NCBI RefSeq assembly: GCF_018918075.1
Contig: NZ_JAHLPW010000005.1
Span: 233,768 to 297,767 of the forward strand
DNA from: Virgibacillus sp. MSJ-26
Lineage (GTDB): Bacteria; Bacillota; Bacilli; Bacillales; Amphibacillaceae
Direction: 5' to 3'
DNA: 64,000 nt
A program made the position numbers and the translations under genes. Shown here piece by piece: positions 1 through 8,501 of this stretch. Position 1 is the first letter of the stretch; each line of letters opens with the position of its first letter. The notes under the pieces are model-generated. The model was given only the letters and a program-made list of their open reading frames with translations, was not told where the DNA came from and did not search any database.

Positions 1-270
1 CAATTCTTTTAAGGGTTTGTCGGTATGTATGTTATACGATAAACGAATGTTTTTATGCCACATATTAAATCTAATAATCCATAAATTGAATTCTGGTGTG
101 TTTAAATTCATTAGCTTTCTTTCTTCTGTGAAGCCCTCAACTAATTCATCCAATTTATGACTAACTTGGTCATACTTTTTCATGCTTAAATACCCTTTAA
201 TAATTTGTACTTGATTCATTAGATCATGTCGATAATGCTGAAGTAATTCAATAACTTCCTCATTTCTCAC
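1..270 (-). CDS. spo0B: Sporulation initiation phosphotransferase Spo0B, partial (N-terminal 90 residues)
   Basis: Spo0B passes phosphate from Spo0F to Spo0A in the sporulation phosphorelay. The gene reads off the left edge of the window, so only the N-terminal half is visible. It starts at a GTG behind a GGGGGAG Shine-Dalgarno sequence. Residues 12-19 read HYRHDLMN, and the His in RHDLMN (residue 15) matches the phosphorylated histidine of the Spo0B four-helix dimerisation domain. The following QVQIIKGYLSM also fits the family. Position upstream of rplU-prp-rpmA matches the B. subtilis rplU-ysxB-rpmA-spo0B-obg order. The identification rests on this motif plus synteny. Confidence 0.85.
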   Translation of the reverse strand, partial: MRNEEVIELLQHYRHDLMNQVQIIKGYLSMKKYDQVSHKLDELVEGFTEERKLMNLNTPEFNLWIIRFNMWHKNIRLSYNIHTDKPLKEL

Positions 271-408
271 ATACTCTCCCCCTTGTCCTGTTAGAAAGTA
301 TATCAAATATTAAGACCAAGTTCATGTTTGATAAAATAATATTCATATGTTGAAGTGAACTTCTAACTCTTTATTCTTGTATAGTTCTTCCACACAACCT
401 AATATTTC

Positions 409-1036
409 GTCGCATAAGATATAAACTGCGACATAGTGACAATTAAATATGTGGTCCTTTTAATCCTAGCAAATTGAGTGCGTGACCTCGCTCCGGCAGA
501 ATACTTCGCTTTCCATGGGCCAGGAAGAATTGGGTTTCATTCTTCCCACTTCAGCCTCCTCAGAAGCAAAGAACGCTTCTTCCGGGGTCTTCAGACTCGT
601 GGGACTGCACTATCGTTCGCCCCATCGAAGACCATTTGCTTTTCCCATAGGACAAGGAAAGCTTCGAAGCGTTACATCGCACGAAGAAAATTGGTTTGTA
701 TTTTCGAGGAGTCTGCGTATTCTGCCTACGCTATTATAGACTCTACGATTTATGATTAGACATTCGCCAAATGATTAAGTATTACAGACTTCTTCTTGTC
801 GTGAAAGTAAGCAATTATAAGCGGAGGAAATACGCGGAGACTCCTGGGACTGCAGCAAGCTTCGTCCCACCGAAAACCTTTGTGGGAGCTGAGGCCTAGA
901 TGAGACCCCGCAGGGCTCGCCCGAGGAGGCTCATCAGCCGCCCACGGAAAGCGTAGCGTATTTCCGTAGCGATAGTTTACCTCATTCTTTTAATAGATAG
1001 TGTTAAATTACTGCGCAGTTTATGTATAATGCGACT
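409..1036. repeat. Composite intergenic repeat, locus A: head-to-head pair
   Basis: This fills the roughly 825-base gap between spo0B and rpmA. Two related elements diverge from a centre near 740-815. The left copy (409-740, minus orientation) has palindromic core arms at 497-504 and 717-724. The right copy (826-1034, plus orientation) has core arms GGAAATACGC at 826-835 and GCGTATTTCC at 956-965. The outer ends carry similar GTCGCAT...ATAAACTGCG hairpin motifs at 409-432 and 1012-1034. The left core has an extra block of roughly 55 bases compared with the copy at 37741-37945. Small ORFs inside are not credible genes. Confidence 0.8.
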
Positions 1037-1058
1037 GCTTGGTTGATTATAAAGCCCA

Positions 1059-1091
1059 AAAAAGCTCTAACCAACTAGGTTAGAGCTTTTA
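1059..1091 (-). terminator. Rho-independent terminator after rpmA
   Basis: The stem AAGCTCTAACC pairs with GGTTAGAGCTT around a short loop. A T-run follows on the minus strand, just downstream of the rpmA stop. It closes the rplU-prp-rpmA operon. Confidence 0.85.
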
Positions 1092-1095
1092 ACAA

Positions 1096-1392
1096 TTACT
1101 GTGCAACTTCTTCTACTTCTGGATAGACACTTACTTTTCTGCGTTTACGACCAACGCGTTCGTATTTAACAACACCATCAATCTTAGCAAAAAGTGTATC
1201 GTCTCCACCGATTCCTACGTTTTCACCTGGATAAATGGAGGTTCCACGCTGACGGAATAGAATTGATCCACCTGTTACGAATTGTCCATCTGCACGCTTA
1301 GAACCTAAACGTTTAGCATGTGAATCACGACCATTCCTAGTACTACCAGCACCTTTTTTCTGTGCGAAAAACTGTAAATCTAATCGTAGCAT
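1096..1392 (-). CDS. rpmA: 50S ribosomal protein L27 with Firmicutes-type cleavable N-terminus
   Basis: L27 is a large-subunit protein whose N-terminal arm reaches the peptidyl-transferase centre. The sequence starts [18 protein letters not shown], followed by the conserved NGRDS core and a basic C-terminal half, about 98 residues in all. The LQFFA stretch is the Firmicutes leader that the Prp protease removes after FFA, leaving the usual mature start. Two adjacent ATGs exist. The second (1392) is better spaced from AAGGAGG and matches homologues. The first overlaps the stop of prp in an ATGA arrangement, suggesting translational coupling. Confidence 0.95.
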   Translation of the reverse strand: MLRLDLQFFAQKKGAGSTRNGRDSHAKRLGSKRADGQFVTGGSILFRQRGTSIYPGENVGIGGDDTLFAKIDGVVKYERVGRKRRKVSVYPEVEEVAQ

Positions 1393-1733
1393 CATAATCC
1401 CTCCTTATTTTCTTTTATTTTTATGAACTGACCATACTCTTCTTCAATCGTCTGTAAGGAAACAACCATAGCTTCAAACAATAAAGAAACTTTATTCCAT
1501 AACTGGACATTAATCGGTTGAGGTATTTCCACGAAAAGATAGCCACCTTCACGACCTTGATCTATGTCAAGACTTACTTCACATAATTCCATGACTGCAT
1601 TAACTGAACCAAAGGACACGGCGGAAACCGCTGCACAAACTAAATCGTATCCATATGGACCACTCTCAGCATGTCCAGAAATTTCAAATGAAGAAATTTT
1701 ACTTTTTTGTTTATAGATGGTTACCTCAATCAT
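1392..1733 (-). CDS. prp: Ribosomal-processing cysteine protease Prp (L27 maturation)
   Basis: Prp (YsxB) removes the N-terminal leader of ribosomal protein L27 in Firmicutes. The 113-aa product fits the small Prp fold. It has the catalytic pair His21, in the SGHAESG motif, and Cys33, in LVCAAVS, at the expected separation of about 12 residues. It sits between rplU and rpmA, directly upstream of its substrate gene, and its stop overlaps the rpmA start. Substrate and protease are thus co-transcribed. There are no signs of truncation. Confidence 0.92.
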   Translation of the reverse strand: MIEVTIYKQKSKISSFEISGHAESGPYGYDLVCAAVSAVSFGSVNAVMELCEVSLDIDQGREGGYLFVEIPQPINVQLWNKVSLLFEAMVVSLQTIEEEYGQFIKIKENKEGL

Positions 1734-1746
1734 CTTTTGTCAATCC

Positions 1747-2055
1747 TTATAAATTAATCTTTTCAACTACTAATTTTGTGTAAGGCTGACGGTGTCCTTG
1801 TTTACGGCTATAGTTTTTCTTAGGCTTATATTTGAAAACTGTTATCTTCTTCTGAAGTCCTTGTTTAGCAACTTTAGCTGTTACTGTTGCTCCTTCGACA
1901 TATGGAGAGCCAACTTTTACATCATCTCCACCTACAAAAAGAACTTTGTCAAATGTCATTGTTTCTTCTGCGTCAGCTGACACTTTTTCAACATAGATTT
2001 CTTGACCTTCAGTAACTTTTACTTGTTTACCGCCTGTTTCAATAATTGCGTACAT
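1747..2055 (-). CDS. rplU: 50S ribosomal protein L21
   Basis: L21 is a large-subunit protein that binds 23S rRNA. The product begins [14 protein letters not shown] and ends in the basic [24 protein letters not shown] region typical of L21. The longest ORF extends three codons further to a GTG at 2064, but that GTG lies inside the GGGAGGTG Shine-Dalgarno sequence. The ATG at 2055 is correctly spaced and gives 102 residues, the usual length. It is the first gene of the rplU-prp-rpmA operon and is preceded by an L21-type RNA leader. Confidence 0.95.
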   Translation of the reverse strand: MYAIIETGGKQVKVTEGQEIYVEKVSADAEETMTFDKVLFVGGDDVKVGSPYVEGATVTAKVAKQGLQKKITVFKYKPKKNYSRKQGHRQPYTKLVVEKINL

Positions 2056-2157
2056 TAACTGCACCTCCCTGTTAACTAAGACTCGCCATACAGGTATCTA
2101 TTTATAGATTTAAAACCTGATCTGTGCGGTTGTAGCACTGGTGCTACATAAAGAACA
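2056..2157 (-). ncRNA. Ribosomal protein L21 leader (autoregulatory mRNA structure)
   Basis: The roughly 100-nt untranslated leader before rplU contains a GTAGCACCAGTGCTAC hairpin. It ends with a GTATGGCGAGTCTTAGTTAA segment just before the GGGAGGTG ribosome-binding site. This layout matches the L21 leader class found upstream of rplU in Bacillota, where binding by a ribosomal protein is thought to control the operon. The assignment is from recalled pattern and position, not from a covariance search. Confidence 0.7.
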
Positions 2158-2162
2158 TTACG

Positions 2163-2192
2163 ATATTACCACGTTCTATAGCTTTTTGTCAA
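2163..2192 (-). promoter_or_regulatory. SigA-type promoter for rplU operon
   Basis: The -35 is TTGACA (2187-2192) and the -10 is TAATAT (2163-2168), with an 18-base spacer. It partly overlaps the 3' end of spoIVFB and would start the transcript near 2156, at the beginning of the L21 leader. Confidence 0.65.
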
Positions 2193-3078
2193 GAGTTGAA
2201 AACTTTTCTTCAAGATAATCATTTTTCAAATCGCCAATTTCTACGTTCACTTTCTTTTCATAAAAATATGAATGCAGGCAATCATTTTCATCTAAAAGCT
2301 GTCTTCTTTTATTAGGATAAGTTACATATATAAAGTGTTTTTCATCTTTATAAAATTGAGAAAACACTTTCATTAAAGGCGTATAATATGGCACAGAAAT
2401 ATTTCTCACGTTATTAAGACCACTGTGTCCCTGATACCTATTAAGTAAAAAACGAATAAAAACATAATAACGTTTTTTCCATTCGGATCTATTTTCCATA
2501 AATAAAAACATAAGAATTAAAAAAGCACTTAAATTAAATGAATACATAAGAATTTGTATAAGCAAAAAAAACAAGGAACCAATCATAGAAATAATGATAT
2601 TCATATTATACGCTTTTTGAAAAGGGGTAAATTTAGATAATATCAAAAATAAAATTTTCCCACCATCTAATGGCCAAATCGGCAATAAATTAAAAATTAA
2701 TATCAGTGTATTATAATAAAGCACCATATCGACTATAGGAATACTTACTAGTTGTACAGAATTAAAACTATTTAAATAAAGTAAAAAGTAGATGAATACA
2801 TGCTGCAATGGACCGGCAATCGTAACAAGTAATTCTTCATGAACCGGCCTGCTTCCGTGTTCATCTGTTTCCATGACGCCTCCAAATATCCATAACATTA
2901 CCCGCTTAATACGCCATTTAAAAAACTTAGCCATCGAATAATGCCCGAGTTCATGGATTAACACGATAATTAAAATAACAAATAATTGCATAAAAGTACC
3001 GGTTACAAAAGAAATAATAATAAATATTATAAGAATTGGATGAATATGAATGGGTGGAAGTAATTTACTGCCTATCAT
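2176..3078 (-). CDS. spoIVFB: SpoIVFB, site-2 (M50) intramembrane metalloprotease that activates pro-SigK
   Basis: SpoIVFB sits in the mother-cell membrane surrounding the forespore and cleaves the prosequence of SigK late in sporulation. The 300-aa protein has several hydrophobic segments. The zinc-binding motif HELGH lies in IVLIHELGHYSMAKFF, near residue 43. The second ligand motif NLLPIWPLDGGKIL lies near residue 133. A hydrophilic C-terminal part of about 90 residues corresponds to the CBS-like ATP-sensing region. The start overlaps the end of spoIVFA, its inhibitor gene, by 14 bases, so the two are translationally coupled. Confidence 0.93.
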   Translation of the reverse strand: MIGSKLLPPIHIHPILIIFIIISFVTGTFMQLFVILIIVLIHELGHYSMAKFFKWRIKRVMLWIFGGVMETDEHGSRPVHEELLVTIAGPLQHVFIYFLLYLNSFNSVQLVSIPIVDMVLYYNTLILIFNLLPIWPLDGGKILFLILSKFTPFQKAYNMNIIISMIGSLFFLLIQILMYSFNLSAFLILMFLFMENRSEWKKRYYVFIRFLLNRYQGHSGLNNVRNISVPYYTPLMKVFSQFYKDEKHFIYVTYPNKRRQLLDENDCLHSYFYEKKVNVEIGDLKNDYLEEKFSTLDKKL

Positions 3079-3859
3079 CGACTTTTATCACCTGAGCTGG
3101 ATCGATATATTGATTATCCTTTTTTATTGAAAAGTAAACCCATTCATTTTTTTTTGATGGTGTAAATTGACCGACCACTTGATTACTCTCGATAAACTGA
3201 TATAAATGAACATCAATAGCCTCTAAGTGCCCGTATGTTGTTTGTGATCCATCTGGATGTTGGATAATGATTGTCTTTTGCGTATCTTGATCATTTCCAG
3301 CAAAAATAACAATACCCTCTTCCATGGCAGACACATCGATTTCTTTCTCAGGTGCTATCATGATACCTTGTCCGTTATCTTGAAACGTTTGTGCTACAGA
3401 ACCACTTGCAGGCAACACAACCGGATTTGTGTCCTGAACAACCTCTTTATGTCTATTAGTCAGAGACATAGGATGTCCAAATGTTGTTTTATACCAATGA
3501 TTTACCTTTGCAAATGGAAATTCCTCTGTCAAAGCATAAGTTGTCCATTTTTCAACACGGGGGAAATATTCTACATCAGACTCCCATAAAATAGCCACGC
3601 TTAAAAAAAGAATAACCGAAAGGGTTCCTTTTAATAAAAACGTGGAAACAGAACGATTAGAAGGATCACTTTTGTTTTTTGTTGAAATGTTTTCAAAAAA
3701 ACTTGGGTAAACCCCATGTTTCTCTTCTTCTTGAGGCAATACTGGTGTTATATCGTTTATATGTTTCCTGTTCTTTTCATTCGGAAATCCTCTCATTTTT
3801 TTACGTTTACTTATTGATTTTCTAACACGCCGAACTCCTTTATTCATTAGCTCACCCAC
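3065..3859 (-). CDS. spoIVFA: SpoIVFA, inhibitor/scaffold of the SpoIVFB protease, with M23-like domain
   Basis: SpoIVFA holds SpoIVFB inactive in the forespore-surrounding membrane until SpoIVB cleaves it. The 264-aa protein has a long basic N-terminal cytoplasmic region, one membrane segment near residues 75-95 (LLKGTLSVILFLSVAILW), and a C-terminal LytM/M23-like fold with HPDGSQTTYGHLEAIDVH. That fold lacks a full set of zinc ligands, as expected for a non-catalytic member. Two starts are possible, GTG at 3859 and ATG at 3847, and neither has a decisive ribosome-binding site. The spoIVFA-spoIVFB pairing supports the call. Confidence 0.88.
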   Translation of the reverse strand: MGELMNKGVRRVRKSISKRKKMRGFPNEKNRKHINDITPVLPQEEEKHGVYPSFFENISTKNKSDPSNRSVSTFLLKGTLSVILFLSVAILWESDVEYFPRVEKWTTYALTEEFPFAKVNHWYKTTFGHPMSLTNRHKEVVQDTNPVVLPASGSVAQTFQDNGQGIMIAPEKEIDVSAMEEGIVIFAGNDQDTQKTIIIQHPDGSQTTYGHLEAIDVHLYQFIESNQVVGQFTPSKKNEWVYFSIKKDNQYIDPAQVIKVDDRQ

Positions 3860-3949
3860 TATCCTCTTTTAATCATTTGTACAAGTCTATGAATGTAAGA
3901 GGCGAGATATGAGTTAATATTTCGACACCAACTACCAAAGCTTTATCAC

Positions 3950-4190
3950 ATTAATTTTTGACGCAATAGATATAAACTGAGTAAACTCTTTGCGTCTTCA
4001 TCCTGGTCTATGCGTCTCCGCTGGACTTATGCACTTTCGTCTATATCCCATCCTTTACATCGGAGGCTGAAGCAGGAAAAATGATCTGCAATTCCTCTCA
4101 GGGCGAGGTGTTCTGCAGAAACGATGGCGTTCTCACTCAAATTATTAGCATAAAAAGATCCGCATTATTAATGTGTCACTATGTCGCAAT
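3950..4190. repeat. Degenerate copy of the composite intergenic repeat, locus B
   Basis: It occupies most of the roughly 430-base gap between spoIVFA and minD. Recognisable pieces are a GAGGCTGAAG segment near 4066, a GCGAGGTGTTCTGCAG arm near 4104-4120 and the CTATGTCGCAATTTATAG end motif near 4170. A decayed counterpart of the end motif (GACGCAATAGATATAAACTG) lies near 3960. It is more diverged than the other copies. No gene is visible here. Confidence 0.55.
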
Positions 4191-4226
4191 TTATAGATAA
4201 TATAAATATCTTTTATAAATGAACAT

Positions 4227-4260
4227 AAAAAAATGAATGAAGAAACGGTGTCTCATTCAT
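4227..4260 (-). terminator. Rho-independent terminator after minD
   Basis: The stem ATGAATGA pairs with TCATTCAT, followed by seven T residues on the minus strand, about 30 bases past the minD stop. Confidence 0.75.
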
Positions 4261-4288
4261 CCATTCATATTCATCTATCAGTCTGTAT

Positions 4289-5086
4289 TTATGATCGCAT
4301 ACCTAGGAATTGTTTTATCTTCTTAAAGACACCTGTGTCATCTTCAAGAGATTGTAAAGGTACAGTTTCACCTAATATACGTCTGGCAATGTTTCGATAA
4401 GCAATTGACGCTTTAGATTTAGGTTGAAATGCAATCGGTTCACCTTCATTTGAAGCTTTAATTACTTCGTCGTCATCTAAAACAATGCCAATTAAATCAA
4501 TAGATAAAACTTGAACTATATCATCGATACTCATCATATCCCCATTTTTCATCATGTGATTACGAATGCGATTTATAACAAGGACTGGCGGATCGATTTC
4601 TTCTTGTTCTAGTAGTCCAATAATACGGTCTCCATCACGAACACTTGATTTTTCAGGTGTCGTGACAACAATGGCTTTATCTGCGCCGGCAATCGCATTT
4701 TGAAATCCTTGTTCAATACCAGCCGGACAATCAATAATAATATAATCATATTCCTCTTTTAACTCTTTAATAATATCTACCATACCTTCTTTGGTAATAG
4801 CAGATTTATCACTTGTTTGTGCTGCTGGTAGTAAAGAAAGAAATTCAAATCGTTTATCTTTAATCAACGCCTGATTCGTTTTACATCTTCCTTGAATAAC
4901 GTCAACAATATCATAAATAATTCTATTCTCAAGCCCCATTATCACGTCCAAATTACGTAGACCGATATCCGTATCTATTAAACATACTTTCTTTCCCATT
5001 AATGCCAAAGCGGTTCCAATATTTGCCGTAGTTGTTGTTTTACCAACACCGCCTTTACCCGATGTAATGACTATGGCTTCACCCAT
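4289..5086 (-). CDS. minD: Septum site-determining ATPase MinD
   Basis: MinD is a membrane-associated ParA/MRP-family ATPase that recruits MinC and blocks polar FtsZ rings. The 265-aa protein has the deviant Walker A motif GKGGVGKTT near residues 10-18, with the signature lysine. It also has DTDIGLRNLD at about residues 38-47 and DYIIIDCPAGIEQGF near residue 117. The C-terminal end (DDTGVFKKIKQFLGMR) is the amphipathic membrane-targeting helix. The start overlaps the 3' end of minC by 8 bases, so the pair is co-translated. Confidence 0.97.
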   Translation of the reverse strand: MGEAIVITSGKGGVGKTTTTANIGTALALMGKKVCLIDTDIGLRNLDVIMGLENRIIYDIVDVIQGRCKTNQALIKDKRFEFLSLLPAAQTSDKSAITKEGMVDIIKELKEEYDYIIIDCPAGIEQGFQNAIAGADKAIVVTTPEKSSVRDGDRIIGLLEQEEIDPPVLVINRIRNHMMKNGDMMSIDDIVQVLSIDLIGIVLDDDEVIKASNEGEPIAFQPKSKASIAYRNIARRILGETVPLQSLEDDTGVFKKIKQFLGMRS

Positions 5087-5765
5087 TCAGCATTCTCCTT
5101 TCGAATCCACTTAAACTCTTTCGTTTCTGAGTTAGCACTTGTAATCTATCAATCATAATCTTATCCTGTTTTTCATCGATATATCCACATTCCATATAAA
5201 TTCCTTGTGGCTCATAATCAGGGGCACGACTGATATAATCAGCTATTCTTAGTTGACTTGGTTTCATATATGAAGCAACAATTATTGCTTGATAATCTCC
5301 GTCACTGCCTGCATGAGCAATGCCATTTAGTTTCCCCATAATATAAACGTTACCAGTTGATATGACCTTACCACCTGGATTAACATCCCCAATCAGCAAT
5401 AAATCACCTGTGACTTCAAGGACTTGACCAGAACGGACAATACGATTAATGGATTTAATTTCATCGTTTGCCAACCATGTCAGTGCTTCTTCTCGAGTTA
5501 TCAAATTGGAGTCGCAAGATTGGAGAGTAAAATTATTTCCTTCTTCAATTATATTTTCAAGTTTGTTTAATTGTTCTTTATGTAAGTAACGATTACCTAA
5601 TTTAACCGTTACCGGAACATTGGGCTCGTCTTTTTGTCTTTGGCTGGAAGTGAGTGTTTCACGTAGCTCAGCTAATGCCTCTTCAAATGAGCACGTATCA
5701 TCTATAAATAATGTGAGCCCTTCCCTAGTACCTTTAATTAATATTAGTTGTTGTTTTTTCACCAT
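5079..5765 (-). CDS. minC: Septum site-determining protein MinC
   Basis: MinC inhibits FtsZ polymerisation and is positioned by MinD. The 228-aa product has an N-terminal FtsZ-inhibiting domain of about 100 residues. A C-terminal beta-helix follows, with typical repeats such as GQVLEVTGDLLLIGDVNPGG and GNVYIMGKLNGIAHAG. Length and order agree with the B. subtilis protein. It sits directly upstream of minD with an 8-base overlap and downstream of mreBCD, the conserved Bacillaceae cell-shape/division cluster. The ATG at 5765 follows a GAGGTG ribosome-binding site. Confidence 0.95.
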   Translation of the reverse strand: MVKKQQLILIKGTREGLTLFIDDTCSFEEALAELRETLTSSQRQKDEPNVPVTVKLGNRYLHKEQLNKLENIIEEGNNFTLQSCDSNLITREEALTWLANDEIKSINRIVRSGQVLEVTGDLLLIGDVNPGGKVISTGNVYIMGKLNGIAHAGSDGDYQAIIVASYMKPSQLRIADYISRAPDYEPQGIYMECGYIDEKQDKIMIDRLQVLTQKRKSLSGFERRMLNG

Positions 5766-5825
5766 GCACTATTCACCTCACTTACACCCACAGTCATTCG
5801 TTTAAAGAGTTGCTAAGACTTCGGT

Positions 5826-6350
5826 CTACGAGCTATATCCAACTTGCCATTGAGAAAACTTCTTAGAAAGAATTGGATAAATTAAAATTAAAAAGATAAT
5901 ATTCGCTAACATAGTTGGCAACAAACGATATATTAAATAATCGCCCAATGATAAGTCTGTATATCCAATCATTGTAAAAATTAAATAAATAAGCCAATCA
6001 GCCAAAATAATTCCCAATATACCAAACAATAAAGTTGAAGCTAGGTTACTATGTAGCAACCTCGTTAGTTTCTTTATTATATAGATTGTGATTGCGTACG
6101 TAAACATATAAACACCTAAAACATGAATGTACACCACATCAATTAATAAACCAAAAATGATTGCATAAATCAAAGAGTAGTTTGATTCTTCATCATCATA
6201 AAATATCGCGGAGAAGACTAGGCAAATTAAAACCCAATGAGAGATGATCAATGATTTACCACTTGTAATATTTACAGGCAATAACTCTAAGGCCACTCCT
6301 TCTAACACCATAACTAGGAATAGTACGAGAGGTAAGTAAAATCTGTTCAT
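5826..6350 (-). CDS. mreD: Rod shape-determining membrane protein MreD
   Basis: MreD is a small polytopic membrane protein of the elongasome that works with MreB and MreC. The 174-aa protein is almost entirely hydrophobic, with about five predicted membrane segments, and closely matches the family length. Sequence similarity within MreD is low, so the identification depends on its hydropathy and its place as the last gene of mreBCD. The start overlaps the mreC stop by one base, consistent with coupled translation. Confidence 0.93.
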   Translation of the reverse strand: MNRFYLPLVLFLVMVLEGVALELLPVNITSGKSLIISHWVLICLVFSAIFYDDEESNYSLIYAIIFGLLIDVVYIHVLGVYMFTYAITIYIIKKLTRLLHSNLASTLLFGILGIILADWLIYLIFTMIGYTDLSLGDYLIYRLLPTMLANIIFLILIYPILSKKFSQWQVGYSS

Positions 6351-7231
6351 TACTCACCCTCCTCCTCATCATCCATCATATCATCTGTTCCCTCTAAAGT
6401 ACGATCAACTACAATCACATGGTCGATATCATACATATCAGCAGAAGGTTCAATTAACGCCGTTTGTGTTAAGCCGTATTGATCGGGTATAACTTCTTTT
6501 ACTTTTCCAATTGGCAGACCTGCTGGGAAAACACCACCTAGTCCTGAGGAAACTACCAACTCATCCTCTTTTAGGTCTTTATCGGATTCATCAATTATTT
6601 TAAACATTAAAGAATGATTTTCTTCATCATATTCTTCAGTTAAACCAACAATATCTTCACCTTTTTTTCGGGAAATAGAAGCCGATATTCGGCTATTTTG
6701 ATCAAATCCTGTTAATAATTGAACTGTTGAGGTGAATTTTGATGTTGATTGAATCTTTCCAACCATTCCTTCAGCAGTAATGACGGCCATGTTTTTCTTC
6801 ACACCTGCTTGCTCACCCTTATTAATTGTCACCTGATCAATCCATCTTTCCGGTGATCGAGAAATGACTGTTGCTTGGATGGAATTATAGTCTCTGATGG
6901 AATCAGTAACCTCGAGCGACTCTCTTAGTTCTTCATTTTCTTCTTTCAATTCTTGCACTTCATAAATCAATGTTTTATATTCTGATACTTTTTCCTTTAA
7001 AAGTTGATTTTCTTGATAGGTCTTCTTAATATCCCCTATATTTGTAAACATGTCAGTAAAGAAGTTTACAGGTGTATAGATAACGCTTTGAGCCCAACCC
7101 ACTGTATCACTAACAAATTGTTCTGCAGTTGTTAGTCGGTCTCTATCTCTTAACGAATAACCAATCAAAACAACAAGAATAATAATCCCTATTAATAGGA
7201 TAAATAACCGTTTTTTTCGAAATAATGACAT
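6350..7231 (-). CDS. mreC: Rod shape-determining protein MreC
   Basis: MreC is a bitopic membrane protein that links cytoplasmic MreB to periplasmic-side cell-wall synthases. It has a basic N-terminus (SLFRKKRLF), one membrane helix at about residues 10-27 and a coiled coil rich in Glu, Lys and Leu around residues 70-110. The conserved beta domain then carries the ATVISRSPERWIDQVTINKG signature, and an acidic tail ends the protein. The ATG at 7231 is preferred to the TTG one codon upstream because of AGGTG spacing. It lies 15 bases after mreB and overlaps mreD. Confidence 0.95.
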   Translation of the reverse strand: MSLFRKKRLFILLIGIIILVVLIGYSLRDRDRLTTAEQFVSDTVGWAQSVIYTPVNFFTDMFTNIGDIKKTYQENQLLKEKVSEYKTLIYEVQELKEENEELRESLEVTDSIRDYNSIQATVISRSPERWIDQVTINKGEQAGVKKNMAVITAEGMVGKIQSTSKFTSTVQLLTGFDQNSRISASISRKKGEDIVGLTEEYDEENHSLMFKIIDESDKDLKEDELVVSSGLGGVFPAGLPIGKVKEVIPDQYGLTQTALIEPSADMYDIDHVIVVDRTLEGTDDMMDDEEEGE

Positions 7232-7246
7232 CAAAACAACACCTAC

Positions 7247-8287
7247 TTAATCAATGGTGGGACGTGTGGATACATTTGGATGTGTTCTAAAATGCTGAAT
7301 GTATTCCAATGATTTACCTGTACCAATTGCTACACTATCTAAAGGATCTTCCGTAACAAAGACAGGCATCTTCGTCTCATCACTTATTACTTTATCAATA
7401 TTATTTAAAAGAGCTCCCCCACCAGATAATACAATACCCCTGTCCATAATATCAGCTGCTAGTTCTGGTGGAGTTTTTTCTAATGTAGACTTAACTGCTT
7501 CAACAATCGAATTTACAGCTTCGTGTATGGACTCTGAAATTTCCTTCGCTGTAATCGTGATTGTTTTAGGTAAACCGGATAATAAATCCCGACCGCGAAT
7601 GTCCATTTCCCTATCTTCTAAGATCTCACCAGCAGACCCAATATCCATCTTAACAGATTCTGCAGATCGTTCACCGATCAATAAATTATAATTTTTACGA
7701 ATATGATTAATTATCGATTCATCTATATTATCACCCGCGGTACGAATCGAACGACTTGTTACAATACCACCTAAAGATATAACAGCTACTTCTGTCGTTC
7801 CTCCACCAATATCAACAATCATACTTCCTGTTGGTTCCCAGACAGGTAACCCCGCGCCAATAGCAGCTGCGAAAGGCTCAGCGATTGGAAAAGCATCTTT
7901 AGCCCCAGCTTGCTTCGTTGCATCAATAACTGCACGTTCTTCAACCATAGTAATTCCAGATGGAACACAAACCATGACACTTGGCTTTTTGGCAAACAAT
8001 GAACGATTTTTCATCGCTTTTTTTATATAATATTTCATCATTGTAGCGGTTGTATCATACTCAGCAATCACACCATCTTTCATCGGTCTAATAACAGATA
8101 TATTTCCTGGTGTTCGTCCAATCATATTTCTAGCATAACTACCAACGGCTTCAACTTCGCCACTTTCAATATTTTTTGCGACCACTGTTGGTTCTCGAAC
8201 AACGACTCCTTTACCTTTTACGAAAACAAGTGTATTAGCAGTTCCTAAATCTATCCCTAAATCCTGTGTAAAGTTGAATAAACCCAA
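7247..8287 (-). CDS. mreB: Rod shape-determining actin homologue MreB
   Basis: MreB forms membrane-bound actin-like filaments that direct lateral wall synthesis. The actin-fold nucleotide motifs are present: [13 protein letters not shown] at the N-terminus, [19 protein letters not shown] in the centre and [15 protein letters not shown] near the C-terminus. The longest ORF starts at 8329. However, an AGAGGGAG ribosome-binding site lies inside that extension, and the TTG at 8287 gives [15 protein letters not shown] and about 346 residues, close to the family length. It is the first gene of mreBCD-minCD. Confidence 0.95.
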   Translation of the reverse strand: MGLFNFTQDLGIDLGTANTLVFVKGKGVVVREPTVVAKNIESGEVEAVGSYARNMIGRTPGNISVIRPMKDGVIAEYDTTATMMKYYIKKAMKNRSLFAKKPSVMVCVPSGITMVEERAVIDATKQAGAKDAFPIAEPFAAAIGAGLPVWEPTGSMIVDIGGGTTEVAVISLGGIVTSRSIRTAGDNIDESIINHIRKNYNLLIGERSAESVKMDIGSAGEILEDREMDIRGRDLLSGLPKTITITAKEISESIHEAVNSIVEAVKSTLEKTPPELAADIMDRGIVLSGGGALLNNIDKVISDETKMPVFVTEDPLDSVAIGTGKSLEYIQHFRTHPNVSTRPTID

Positions 8288-8415
8288 AAAAATCTCCCTC
8301 TTTCTAAGCTGCAGTTGCTCACAATACAAGCTAAAACGATAGTACTTATATTATGTGAATTACTAATTATACATTCATTTTAACTTCAAATAAAACCAAA
8401 TTATCAATTTTAATA

Positions 8416-8449
8416 AGCGTCACTCTCAATAAATAATGAAAATGACGCT
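8416..8449. terminator. Possible terminator hairpin between radC and mreB
   Basis: AGCGTCA (8416-8422) pairs with TGACGCT (8443-8449) around a roughly 20-base loop. The T-tract is better on the plus strand than on the minus strand, where radC would need it, so the role is uncertain. Confidence 0.35.
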
Positions 8450-8501
8450 ATTTTTACAATCTCTATATAATTATACGAAATAATGATTAAAATTGATAGT
8501 A

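Noticed and set aside
478..759. Two overlapping plus-strand ORFs of 93 and 85 aa
   Set aside because: They lie inside the palindromic repeat of locus A, overlap each other in two frames and have no ribosome-binding site or protein-like composition.
7299..7691. 130-aa plus-strand ORF inside mreB
   Set aside because: It is a shadow of the mreB reading frame.
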